A stretch of 64,000 nt of DNA. Source: Canibacter zhuwentaonis (GTDB lineage: Bacteria > Actinomycetota > Actinomycetes > Actinomycetales > Microbacteriaceae). Below, one piece after another: positions 25,702 to 35,200 of this stretch; the stretch's first letter is position 1, and the number at the start of each line of letters is the position of its first letter. The position numbers and the translations under genes were made by a program. The notes beneath the pieces are model-generated. The model saw only the letters and a list, made by a program, of their open reading frames with translations. It did not search any database and was not told the origin of the DNA. The stretch lies in NCBI RefSeq assembly GCF_018531145.1, contig NZ_JAHDSZ010000001.1, positions 248,001-312,000 of the forward strand. Reading direction: 5' to 3'.

Positions 25702-26793
25702 TTAAGGTGTTGGCGTTTTATCGCTAAAATCGTCGTCAGCAGTAAACACTCGCCCCTCATCTAAACTCGAGAGAGTTTCCGTGGTGTTAAAATTCTGATG
25801 TTGGTAAATTATTTTGTCTGCATCAGACAGAATCTCGTTTACGGTTTCAGGATTATGAGCCCTGTTTGTCGTAACAGAGCTTACCGCTGCAGTAGGTGCA
25901 GTTTGCGTTACAAGGTTGTCGAGTAGATTCTCAGCGTCTGCAATAATCTCTTGATCGTGAGTGGCAAAACCGTGCAAAAGCCACTTTGCCAGTTCCAATT
26001 CGTGATAAAAACGGGCTCGTTTGATAACTCGTTCTTGTAATTCCGATTCTGCGGGATAGGCCGCTTGCAGAGCCCGTTCAAGAACTCCGCTTGAAGCACC
26101 CGCCAGCCAAGCAAAGTCGATTGCGGGGTCATCCACCGCGAGCTTACCAAAACCCACCACTCCAATAATTTTATCTGACTGTACAATAAAACTGCTGTCA
26201 GCAGCAGATCCGTGCACTGTTACGGGAGCGAAATCCCAGAGCTGATTGTTTTGCAGCACCTGATCCCAGCGGTTTTTCACCGCCACCGGCAGCACCCTGG
26301 TGTTCGAAGCGCGCTCAACCAGACGAGCGGTAGTCGCGCGAGACTCAAGAGCGGAGCGCACTGGCAAACCGCTGTTTTGCACAGTGTCTAAAGGGATTTG
26401 GTGTATCCTACGCAATGCGCCTGCAATTTCAGCAATGATACTGGAGTCAGCTTCCAGCTCGGATATAAAAAACCGTTCGCCCGCAATAAAAGTGGTTACA
26501 ACAGCGGGATAATCCTGCCACTTGGTTACACCCAAAAGGTGTGGTATCGTAAAGCTAAGCGTGCTTCTAACACCGGAGGTTAGCGCGAGCAGAGCCGTGT
26601 TTTCGCCGTTTTGATCCGCCACCGCACTATCATTCTGTGGGATTCGGATAATAACCTGTCCGAGATTACTTTTTGCCACAGCGGAGGTAAAATGATTCGC
26701 GTCGTTATAGCTGTGACTGCGAATTCCACACACCTTAATATTAGGAACCGCATCAACGGCTAGTGCTGCTAGGGTTAAACTGGAGCTGACCAT
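25702..26793 (-). CDS. APH-like phosphotransferase fold protein, probable pseudokinase
   Basis: A 363-residue protein with the aminoglycoside/macrolide phosphotransferase fold: N-lobe around VIIRIPQND, hinge VTTFIAGERF, and the C-lobe region PVTVHGSAADSSFIV...GVVGFGKLAVDDPAIDFAWL (about 190-230). In active APH enzymes the two loops read HGD-x4-N and I/V-D-W/F-x. Here the catalytic Asp is Ser (residue 196), the Asn is Ser, and the Mg-binding Asp of the second loop is Gly (residue 214). GDP-x-x-D survives as DDPAID. The enzyme is therefore probably inactive. An Ala/Thr/Asp-rich tail of about 60 residues follows. It is divergent from uvrD2 and downstream of, and facing, adnB. Confidence 0.75.
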   Translation of the reverse strand: MVSSSLTLAALAVDAVPNIKVCGIRSHSYNDANHFTSAVAKSNLGQVIIRIPQNDSAVADQNGENTALLALTSGVRSTLSFTIPHLLGVTKWQDYPAVVTTFIAGERFFISELEADSSIIAEIAGALRRIHQIPLDTVQNSGLPVRSALESRATTARLVERASNTRVLPVAVKNRWDQVLQNNQLWDFAPVTVHGSAADSSFIVQSDKIIGVVGFGKLAVDDPAIDFAWLAGASSGVLERALQAAYPAESELQERVIKRARFYHELELAKWLLHGFATHDQEIIADAENLLDNLVTQTAPTAAVSSVTTNRAHNPETVNEILSDADKIIYQHQNFNTTETLSSLDEGRVFTADDDFSDKTPTP

Positions 26794-26863
26794 ATATCAA
26801 GCGTATGCAACTGTGGGGAGTATCACAAACCGCCACGCGCAATTTAAGAAAGCAGGTTATCTT

Positions 26864-28570
26864 ATGCACTCAAAAGCTGAAAAAATACTGCTCGAGTTAG
26901 ACGACACCCAGCGTCAGGTTGCGATGTGCTTGCGCGGTCCGGTCGCGGTTTTTGCGGGTGCGGGAAGCGGTAAAACTCGCACAATAATATATCGTATAGC
27001 CTACGCCGTTGCATCTGGCGAGTTTGCTTCCGAGCAGATTCTAGCACTCACATACACGCGCAAAGCTGCCGCCGAGATGAAGACCCGGCTTGCTGTTCTC
27101 GGCATAAAAGGCGTGGAGGTCAGAACTTTTCACTCACTAGCGCTCGGGCAGTTGCAGCACTACTGGCAGAGCGTTATTGGTGGGCAAAATCCTTCCCTGG
27201 TGCGCAACACGCGCGAGATTACAGCGCGGGCGCTGGAGCGCGTTAATGTCTTTCTGAGCTCTGCAGCGCTGGCGGATCTTGACTCAGAAATAAAACTGCG
27301 AAAAACAAATATGCTGCACTACGAAACTTATGAAAAACTAATCGGAAATAAACGCAACCCGGGCGGGCTAACACCGCACCAGGTTGTAACGGTTATGAGA
27401 GAGTATGAGCGGCTCAAGCTGATCGACAAGCAAATTGACAGCGAAGACAGCATCGCGCTGATTACAGCCCTGATTAAAAGCGAAGAGTATATTGCGAGCA
27501 AGATTCACGCCGGGCATCGGTTGATAACGGTTGATGAGTACCAGGATATTTCCGCGCTGCAGCAGGCGTATCTTGACGCGCTACTCGGCAAAAACCGCAA
27601 TCTGTGTGTTGTTGGTGATGTGAGCCAGACTATTTTTAGTTTCGCCGGGGCGAAACGAGACTATTTACTAAACTTCAAACGCCGCTACCGTGATGCGAAA
27701 GTTTTCGAGCTGACGCACAGCTACCGTTCAAGCCAGCAAATTATTAGCGCGGCAAACGCCCTGATGAGCAAACAGAAGGGAAGCCTAGTTTTGCGCAGCA
27801 GGCATAAAAAGAACGCTGAAGAGGTATCCTGTGTGCAATTTGGGAACGTTGCAATCGAGTACGCTACGATCGCAAATATAATCCGCACGCAGCTGCGGGG
27901 CGAGCGCACAGCCTCGCAGATCGCAATTCTTGCGCGCAAGGGATGGCAGCTTGAAAAGATTGCCGATGTTTTGCGCGCAGCGGGTATTCCGGTGAAAGAA
28001 CGAGATAAGCTAAAGTTTTTCGAACGCCAAGAAGTTAAACGGGTGCTCTTGCACCTAGCAAGCTTAAACAATGTTGAAAAATCCTCGGTATTACCACAGT
28101 TTCAAATAGTAACTGACGTACTGCGCCGTCACGGATGGTCGCCAACCAAGCCGCAATCGGTTAGAGAGTTTGAAGAGTGGATGTACCTCAACGCTTGCAA
28201 CACGATTATCTCAAAAATGATGAGTGAGGGCGACTCGCTTGCTACAATCGTTGCAAAACTGCATGATATGGCGGCGCGCGAATACGAGCCTGAAATTGAG
28301 GCGGTGACTCTGAGTACGATCCACTCGGCAAAAGGCCTTGAGTGGGAGTGCGTATACCTGACAGGTTGCGCAGAGGGCATTCTGCCCGCGAGGCAGAGCC
28401 TTAAACACGCGCACCGTATTGACGAAGAGCGTCGCCTGGCGTACGTCGCATTCACTCGCGCTCGCACACAGCTGCGCATCTCCTTCAGCGCAGACTCTGG
28501 AGGTGACAAAGACGCGAGTGTTTCTAGGTTTATTACGGAGGCGCAAATTCCGGTGCTGGTGTCAGAATAG
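26864..28570 (+). CDS. UvrD2-like SF1 DNA helicase without HRDC domain
   Basis: A UvrD/Rep-type 3'-5' helicase of about 568 residues, placed as Rv3198c (UvrD2) is in mycobacteria. Motifs: Q motif LDDTQRQVA, I AGAGSGKTRTI, Ia LTYTRKAAAEM, II ITVDEYQDISALQ, III VVGDVSQTIFSFAGA, IV YRSSQQII, V LSTIHSAKGLEWECVYL and VI RRLAYVAFTRARTQL. It ends about 30 residues after motif VI. The tetracysteine segment and HRDC domain of UvrD2 are absent, giving a shorter protein. I chose the ATG at 26864 (after AGCAGG) over a GTG 17 codons upstream. Confidence 0.9.
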   Translation: MHSKAEKILLELDDTQRQVAMCLRGPVAVFAGAGSGKTRTIIYRIAYAVASGEFASEQILALTYTRKAAAEMKTRLAVLGIKGVEVRTFHSLALGQLQHYWQSVIGGQNPSLVRNTREITARALERVNVFLSSAALADLDSEIKLRKTNMLHYETYEKLIGNKRNPGGLTPHQVVTVMREYERLKLIDKQIDSEDSIALITALIKSEEYIASKIHAGHRLITVDEYQDISALQQAYLDALLGKNRNLCVVGDVSQTIFSFAGAKRDYLLNFKRRYRDAKVFELTHSYRSSQQIISAANALMSKQKGSLVLRSRHKKNAEEVSCVQFGNVAIEYATIANIIRTQLRGERTASQIAILARKGWQLEKIADVLRAAGIPVKERDKLKFFERQEVKRVLLHLASLNNVEKSSVLPQFQIVTDVLRRHGWSPTKPQSVREFEEWMYLNACNTIISKMMSEGDSLATIVAKLHDMAAREYEPEIEAVTLSTIHSAKGLEWECVYLTGCAEGILPARQSLKHAHRIDEERRLAYVAFTRARTQLRISFSADSGGDKDASVSRFITEAQIPVLVSE

Positions 28571-28586
28571 CAGCAATCCCCGTCTA

Positions 28587-29447
28587 TCAGCTAATATTAC
28601 CGTATCGACACGGGCATTGCGGATCACTATCAACTCTGTTCTTAAAGGGCACAATAATTCCGTCTGAGACTCTAAAAATGTATTCAAAGGGTAGCTCAAA
28701 TATTGCCTCCTGAGCTATTAGCGATAAAATCTGCGCTAGCAGGGGAGCGATCTGGGCGATGTTTGCGCGAGTTTCTGTTGGTGCCTGCTGCGCCATAAGT
28801 TGCGCGGCAAGAACTGGCAGGTTGTGGTCTGAAGCGATCCGCTGTTTTTCTACGCAAGCCGGGCAGGGATAGCCGTGCGCGCTAATAAGGGGACCAATTC
28901 GCACCTCAGAATCACTGAAAACAACAGGGATCTGTGGTATTGCAAGGCGCGTGAAGTACCCGCTGTCGGAGTGATTTATCAGAAATCTGTTTACTGTAAC
29001 AACGGCATCATACGACTGCGAGCTGAGGCGAGCACCCTGGACAATTAGCGCAGAGGCAATCGCCGCCGCGGTTATTTTTGCGTCTTTATCATTAATCAGC
29101 GGCGGTGTGACGGTGAACTCGGCTGTTTTTTGAGGCGCCGCAGTAGGCTCACCTGCGCCGGGCAGGAGCTCCAGCACGGGTGTGAGCACGCGTATCAGTT
29201 CGTCAAACTCTGCGCCGTAAATATTCATCCGCTTGGCGATTATGTCGAGCCTGGCAGGGCTGGCGCCGATAGCGAGTGCGTTAATTACGGTGTTCGCGCC
29301 GGGCGAAAGGTTTTTGAGCACTAAAACGGGCGCGCTGAAGCCAAACCTGAGTTCGTCTTCGTTCTGCCATGCCACCGCATAGCGCGGGTTGAGCCTAATA
29401 ATGCAGTCTGTTGTTTTATTATCCATAGCAGATAATATGCCAGACAT
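28587..29447 (-). CDS. Rv3196-like protein (TOMM cyclodehydratase-like fold)
   Basis: A 286-residue protein resembling actinobacterial homologs annotated as bacteriocin biosynthesis cyclodehydratase domain protein (Rv3196). Support comes from position between uvrD2 and the zincin-like gene and from the segment YPCPACVEKQRIASDHN (about 192), the usual C-x-x-C followed by a long helix. A second Cys pair ends the protein (QCPCRYGN), and the four cysteines could hold zinc. The N-terminal part resembles the leader-peptide-binding fold of azole-forming enzymes, but no YcaO, dehydrogenase or precursor peptide gene is nearby, so a RiPP role is unlikely. The start may be the ATG at 29426. Confidence 0.65.
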   Translation of the reverse strand: MSGILSAMDNKTTDCIIRLNPRYAVAWQNEDELRFGFSAPVLVLKNLSPGANTVINALAIGASPARLDIIAKRMNIYGAEFDELIRVLTPVLELLPGAGEPTAAPQKTAEFTVTPPLINDKDAKITAAAIASALIVQGARLSSQSYDAVVTVNRFLINHSDSGYFTRLAIPQIPVVFSDSEVRIGPLISAHGYPCPACVEKQRIASDHNLPVLAAQLMAQQAPTETRANIAQIAPLLAQILSLIAQEAIFELPFEYIFRVSDGIIVPFKNRVDSDPQCPCRYGNIS

Positions 29448-29486
29448 TTTTTCAACGGCGCGTTTTTATCCACAGGCGCTCGCTCG

Positions 29487-30914
29487 TTACTTTTCTGGCG
29501 GCGGATCAAACCCCGGCTGCGGCTCGGTTGCTGCGCCATCATAGCCACCGTTCAGGAGCTTCTGCAGATCTTCGTCTAGCTGCTGAGCAGACTGGGTTGC
29601 GGGGTTGTCAGATGGCGTGTCGTTAATCCTGTTTAGCAGGAGATCAAAGGCTGCAATCTCGTCTCTTGTGGGCAGTAAATCGGGGTGCTGCCAGAGAGCA
29701 TCGCGCTTTTTAACCCCTATTTCAGAGGTTAGTTTATGCCACACCTCGATTGACTTTGTGAGCTGTGCGGGCTGCAGTTCTAGCCCGATGAGGATCTTAA
29801 AAGCCTGTTCCGCAGGTCCGCTATTGGCGGCATTGCGGCGCTGCATAAGCTCTTTAATTGCGCTAGCGTTTGTAAGATGCTTTGTCGCGTTGGCGGTAAC
29901 AGCGCTGACCCATCCCTCAACCAGCGCGAGTAGGTGCTCGATCTTTTTGTGCACACGCTGCTGCGCCTCTGTTACTGGTGGTTTCAACAAATCGGCGTTT
30001 AAGATACTTTCGTGACCGTCAGCTTGATCCGCTAATTTTTCTGCGAGTTCTTCAAAATATGAGGTATCCGCGTAAAAGGCGTCAGCAGATTCTTTAATAT
30101 ACCCGATTATCTGCTGTCGCAACCACTTTGCCTGGGTGAAAAGTCGCGCGTACGCTAGCTCCCGCACTATTAGGTAGTACAGCACTTCAAGTTGCGAGTC
30201 TTCGTAGTTAGCAGCAAATTGGTGCATATTTTCTGCGATAAAACAACCGCCGCTGAAGGCTTCATCTTTGCTCAGCGGGACTCTAATATCCCCGCCGCTG
30301 AGCGCGTCTTTGGCGACGCTGCCAACCGCCGTGCCGAATTGTGTTCTAAACACTGTTTTGCTCGCGTTTTTGAAGAAGCTGGCTATGTTTTGTGCGCTCA
30401 TTTTGACGTCATCTCCGAGCTGCTCTGAAACCAGCTTGCCGGCGGTTTTCGCGGAGGCGTTGTTTACCGGTTCTGCGTACTCCATCCAGCCTTCCAGCGT
30501 GGCATCGATCCACTCTTTCCTGCTGGTTACCTGCGGCGGTTTATGGGTTGCGCTAAACGCAACGGTTTCGTCGAGCCACGAGTTTAACATGGTTATTCCG
30601 TCACGAATTTGTCCGGTAGTTTTTTGCACCTCTGGTGTGTCATACAACTGGTTGTCGTTGATGCCGGCCACCTTGTAGGCTGTGTTGCGCGCCGTTGCAG
30701 CATCAGCAGGAGCGGCATTTGCCGTCGCACCGCCGAACACAGTGAAAGATTCGTTCATCATCGCAAGCATTTCCCGTAGCTGCTCGCTGTCAATCTTCCC
30801 TGCCAGTTTGTTTATGTCGCTTAAATTGACGCCACCTTGTTCTAGCGCTTTTTGCAGCTGCGCGAAAAACTCTTCGGGTGTGAACTCATTCTCGTTATCT
30901 TCGCTGTCGCTCAA
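29487..30914 (-). CDS. Zincin-like protein (Rv3195 type) lacking HExxH
   Basis: A 475-residue soluble protein of the actinobacterial zinc-dependent metalloprotease-like family (PF10103-related), in the Rv3195 position. N-terminal acidic segment and FGGATANAAPADAA are followed by a helical body. At the spot where a zincin would carry HExxH the sequence reads VRELAYARLF (about 250-259), so both histidines are missing and protease activity is not supported. The C-terminal segment with GLELQPAQLTKSIEVWHKLTSEIGVKKRDALWQHPDLLPT is typical of this family. It starts with TTG after GGAGGT. It is divergent from the PDZ protease gene. Confidence 0.75.
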   Translation of the reverse strand: MSDSEDNENEFTPEEFFAQLQKALEQGGVNLSDINKLAGKIDSEQLREMLAMMNESFTVFGGATANAAPADAATARNTAYKVAGINDNQLYDTPEVQKTTGQIRDGITMLNSWLDETVAFSATHKPPQVTSRKEWIDATLEGWMEYAEPVNNASAKTAGKLVSEQLGDDVKMSAQNIASFFKNASKTVFRTQFGTAVGSVAKDALSGGDIRVPLSKDEAFSGGCFIAENMHQFAANYEDSQLEVLYYLIVRELAYARLFTQAKWLRQQIIGYIKESADAFYADTSYFEELAEKLADQADGHESILNADLLKPPVTEAQQRVHKKIEHLLALVEGWVSAVTANATKHLTNASAIKELMQRRNAANSGPAEQAFKILIGLELQPAQLTKSIEVWHKLTSEIGVKKRDALWQHPDLLPTRDEIAAFDLLLNRINDTPSDNPATQSAQQLDEDLQKLLNGGYDGAATEPQPGFDPPPEK

Positions 30915-30991
30915 GTTAAACCTCCGATTTGTATCCTGTGATATCTAAAATACAGGTTTTATGTATTTAATCGCTGATAAATTACCTAACT

Positions 30992-32134
30992 GTGAGATCG
31001 TTTGAACCAGCAGAAAACCGGCAGAGCACGCCCGCTACTGAGTGCCAGTTCGCCCGTACGCCCAAGCGACGCGGTGCAAAGCGCACTGTGTGGTTTAGCG
31101 TCGCAGTCGGGCTAATTATCGCGACCGCTTTTGTTGTGCCATCTCCTTATATTGTTGAGCGTCCCGGCGGAGCCATTGACACCCTCGGCGAGGTGCAGGT
31201 TAAAGAGGGCATAAAGCCAATTATCCGGGTCGATAAGGAACTCGCATCCGCCGCAGAAAACACTGGTGAGCTACGTTTCCTCACGGTGAGTGTGTCGGGC
31301 ACAAAAGAGCGCCCGCGCAGCTGGGGCTCGCTGCTGATCCCGCTGTTTAGCGAGGCAGAAGATATTATCCCCATTTCTGTGATTTATGGCAGTAACGAGA
31401 ACGACAAAGACGCTCGCATAAAACACGCTGCTGAGATGCGCCAGGCGCAGCTAAACGCAACGGCAGCGGCATCTCGCGAGCTAGGGCGTGATGTGCGCGC
31501 AAAAATTATTGTGCAGCAGTTAATTCCCGATTTTCCGGCGGCGGATCAGCTGCGCGAGGGTGACCAGATAGTTGCTATAAACGGGGCTGAGCTGCGATCC
31601 GCCGAGCAGCTTGTTGCCGCAACCACGGCGGGGCAGGGAGCTGTGGCGCAGTTGCAAGTGCGAGCTAGTGACGGGCAGACCCGCACGGTGACGCTGCAGC
31701 CTAAAAAAACCGAACACGGTTACTTTTACGGAATACAGCTGCAGACAGAATACGAAAATTTGCCGCGGGTTGATTACAGCATTGAAAACATCGGCGGTCC
31801 GAGCGCTGGTATGATGTTTGCCCTGTCAATTATTGAAAAATCTCTTGACGAGGATCTTACCGGCGGCAGGAAAATTAGCGGCACAGGAACTATTAACGGG
31901 GCTTCTGAAGTAGGGCCAATTGGCGGGCTGAAGCAGAAAATACACGCGGCGCATCAAGCGGGGAGCGAGCTGATGCTAATGCCTGTTGAAAACTGTGAGG
32001 ATATTCCAGAAAGAGTGCCAGCGGGAGTGTTTTTGCAGCCTGTAGAAAATCTCGGGGAGGCTGTGCAGGCTGTGCGTGATTTCCGGGACGGTAAAAAACT
32101 TGTGGGAACAGCCAGGTGCAAAACTGCGAAATAG
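30992..32134 (+). CDS. Lon-like PDZ serine protease, membrane anchored
   Basis: A 380-residue protein with one membrane helix (about 31-52), an extracytoplasmic PDZ domain (about 165-235, including QLREGDQIVAINGAEL) and a Lon-type S16 protease domain. The catalytic Ser is in IGGPSAGMMFAL (about 268-279) and the Lys in IGGLKQKIHAA (about 308-318), so the Ser-Lys dyad is intact. Homologs (Rv3194c, YlbL-like) act on membrane or exported proteins. The GTG start lacks a ribosome-binding site and follows TAAATT by 8 bases. UPF0182 follows, as in mycobacteria. Confidence 0.9.
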   Translation: MRSFEPAENRQSTPATECQFARTPKRRGAKRTVWFSVAVGLIIATAFVVPSPYIVERPGGAIDTLGEVQVKEGIKPIIRVDKELASAAENTGELRFLTVSVSGTKERPRSWGSLLIPLFSEAEDIIPISVIYGSNENDKDARIKHAAEMRQAQLNATAAASRELGRDVRAKIIVQQLIPDFPAADQLREGDQIVAINGAELRSAEQLVAATTAGQGAVAQLQVRASDGQTRTVTLQPKKTEHGYFYGIQLQTEYENLPRVDYSIENIGGPSAGMMFALSIIEKSLDEDLTGGRKISGTGTINGASEVGPIGGLKQKIHAAHQAGSELMLMPVENCEDIPERVPAGVFLQPVENLGEAVQAVRDFRDGKKLVGTARCKTAK

Positions 32135-32235
32135 TTCGCGCCCGCACAAATTTGCTTGCGCGGTTTTTTCAGGTTGCTAAGCTATAGTGTTTAAGCAGTT
32201 CTATAGTTAATAAAGCACTACCTTAGGAGGGGCCT

Positions 32236-35200
32236 TTGACCTCACTAAAATCGCGGCCTGCAAGCCGCCCTAAATTGTCACCGTTGTTAATAACGCTCAT
32301 TGTTATGGGTCTTTTAATCGCCGCGTTCTTCGCCGGGGCCGGCATTTATACCGATGTGCTGTGGTTTCAACAGCTTGACTATCTGCGCGTTTTCGCAACG
32401 GAAAGAATAGGTGTTGCGGCGCTGTTTGGGCTGGGGTTTGTGCTGATGTTCGCGGTAGCCTGGCTCACAATTTTTATTGTGCGCAAAAACCGCCCGGTTT
32501 ATGCCAGTGCTAATGTTTCCCGCGATTCTTTAACGACTTTAAGCAAGCCGTTGCAGTGGTTTGTGCCTGCTATTCTTGCGTTTTTTTTTGGCAACGCAAC
32601 CGCTGGATTCTGGCAGAAAGCGATGCTGTTTATTAACAGTGAGCCAACGGGCAAAACCGATCCAATTTACAATATGGATCTGCAGTTTTTTATGTTCCAG
32701 CTGCCCTTCTTTAATGGCGTTGTGGGTTTTGCGCAAACCGTAATTCTGCTCTGCCTGCTGCTCACGGTTGTTTTTGCATACGTTTATGGAGGTATCAGCG
32801 TAGTTGGTAAAGAGCTGCGGATATCAAAAGCAACTAGGGTGCAGACCGCTATTTTCGCCGGATTGTACGTGCTGAGTTTTGGGTGCTCATACTGGCTTGC
32901 GCAGTACAACAAGCTAACAGACAGCTCGGGTCTTTTCACGGGAGCTGGTTATTCTGACGTGAAGGCAGCTATTCCCGGTTTACAAATTCTCGCGGTTATT
33001 GCGATACTGATTTCGGTGATGTTTTTTGGCACCGTGTTTATTGGTAGGTGGCGGTTGCCAATAATCGGCGTTGCCGCGTTTTTGGTGTCTTCGCTGGTGC
33101 TGTCCGTTGGTTATCCTTGGAGCGTGCAGCAGTTCAAAGTTGGTCCCGATGAAAAAAGCATAGAGGCTGAGTATATTAAACACAACATTAACGCCACTCG
33201 CGACGCTTACGGTGTTGCCAACGTTGAGATGCAACGCTACGATGCGGTGACAACCGCAGAAGCTGGCGCACTGCGCAACGACGCGGTGGCAACAGCCAAC
33301 ATTAGAATTATTGATCCGGCTGTTATCGCGCCAACTTTCGCGCAGCTCGAGCAGAGCAAACAGTATTACAAGTTCCAAGAGTCTTTGAGCATTGATCGCT
33401 ACAACCTTGACGGGCGTATCGAAGACACCGTTTCAGCACCCCGCGAAATCGACGTGAGCAGCCAAAAAGGCTGGTACAACCAGTCTCTTGTTTACACTCA
33501 CGGCTACGGGCTGGTTGCTGCTTACGGCAACCAGCGCTCGCCCGGTGGTGAGCCGGTGTTTCTTGAGAATGGCATTCCAACCGCGGGCAAGCTGGGTGAT
33601 TTTGAGCCCCGCATATATTTTGGTCGGAACTCGCCTAAGTATTCGATTGTTGGCGGCGAGCGTGAGAAACCGATTGAGGTTGATTATCCGGCGGATGTTG
33701 AAAGTCCGGCAGCAGCCGCTATTACTGATGGTGAAATAAACGACAAGCAGGTTCTTGAGGGAGAACAGGCGGATACGGAAGTCACGGATGTTGCAGGTGA
33801 GCGTCAAAATCTCACAACTTTTAAGGGTGACGGTGGACCCGTTTTGCACGGTTTTTTTGAGAAGCTGCTCTACGCGTTAAAGTTCCAGGATATGGAGCTG
33901 TTGTTGTCTGACGCGGTTGTGCCCGGCTCGCAGATCCTTTACGATCGCGATCCCGTGCAGCGCGTTGCCGCAGCGGCTCCATATCTTACGCTCGACAGGC
34001 AGCCATACGCCTCGGTCGTTGACGGGCGAGTGGTGTGGATTATCGACGGTTACACAACGAGCCGTAACTATCCATACTCAAAGGTTAGCGACATGGGCTC
34101 GCTGTTATTGGACGCTGATAATAACAACCGCACCGGCGCTAAATACATTAACTATATTAGAAACTCGGTAAAAGCAACGGTTGATGCCTACAACGGTAAA
34201 GTTACCCTCTACCGGTGGGATGAAACTGATCCGGTGCTAAAAGCGTGGCAGAAAATCTACCCTGACACTCTAACCTCTGCCAGCGAGATGAGCGCTGATC
34301 TGCTCAGTCACGTCAGGTATCCAAACGATATGTTTAAGGTGCAGCGGGAGATTCTGGGTGACTATCACGTCACGGATCCGGGCGCTTTCTACTCTAAGGA
34401 GGACGCGTGGCGCACTCCGGACAACCCGGTAAGCCGCGCGCGAACCGTTAGCGAGGTTGCAGCCGATGGCATCAACTCGGCCGCTGATTCTGTGCGGACT
34501 CCGGCGCAGCCACCGTACTACCTAACGCTTTCGGCAGGTCACGATAAAGAACCAACGTTCTCAATATACTCAACGTATATCCCAAATCAAACGGGAGCTA
34601 ACACGCGAGATATTTTGACGGGTTATTTGGCAGCTGATTCCAATGCCAGCACGGGCGAAAACGGTGTTATTAACAATAACTACGGCAAACTAAGAATGCT
34701 CGTACTGCCAAAGGGAAGCGCGATTAACGGTCCCGGTCAGATGCAGAACGCCTTTAACACCGACCCTGAAGTGTCGCGAGTGCTCAACATTCTCGAGCAG
34801 GGCGAAACGAACGTTGTCCGCGGCAACCTGCTGACGCTTCCCGTTGGTGGCGGGCTACTGTACGTGCAACCGGTTTATGTTAAAGGATCATCCGGAAGGG
34901 GATTCCCGCTGCTGCAGAAGATTCTTACATCGTTTGGCGATAAAATCGCTTTTGAAAACACGCTCGACGAGGCTCTGGACAAGATTTTCCAGGGTAATTC
35001 GGGAGCACAAGCGGGCGACACAACCGCGGCAAACAGCACGGATAAGTCAGCCACCGTTCCAAAGACAGATGCTCTTGCAACTGGTAAACAGCCGGCGGGC
35101 AGTGGCGATCTAAACGTCGCGCTAGAGCAGATGCGCACCGCCTTGAAGTCACGTCAAGAAGCCCTGCAGAAGGGTGACTGGACGGCCTATGGCGAAGCGG

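Noticed and set aside
25702-26793. Aminoglycoside or macrolide resistance kinase
   Set aside because: Catalytic and metal-binding aspartates are replaced, so phosphotransfer is unlikely.
28587-29447. RiPP (azole) biosynthesis cluster
   Set aside because: Only the leader-binding-like protein is present; no YcaO, flavin dehydrogenase, precursor or exporter gene is near, and the neighbourhood is the general actinobacterial one.
2041-29474. DnaA boxes as a replication origin
   Set aside because: TTATCCACA occurs singly at 2041, at 29466 and within qcrB at 60440. They are not clustered, and dnaA, dnaN, gyrB and rpmH are absent, so oriC is not supported.
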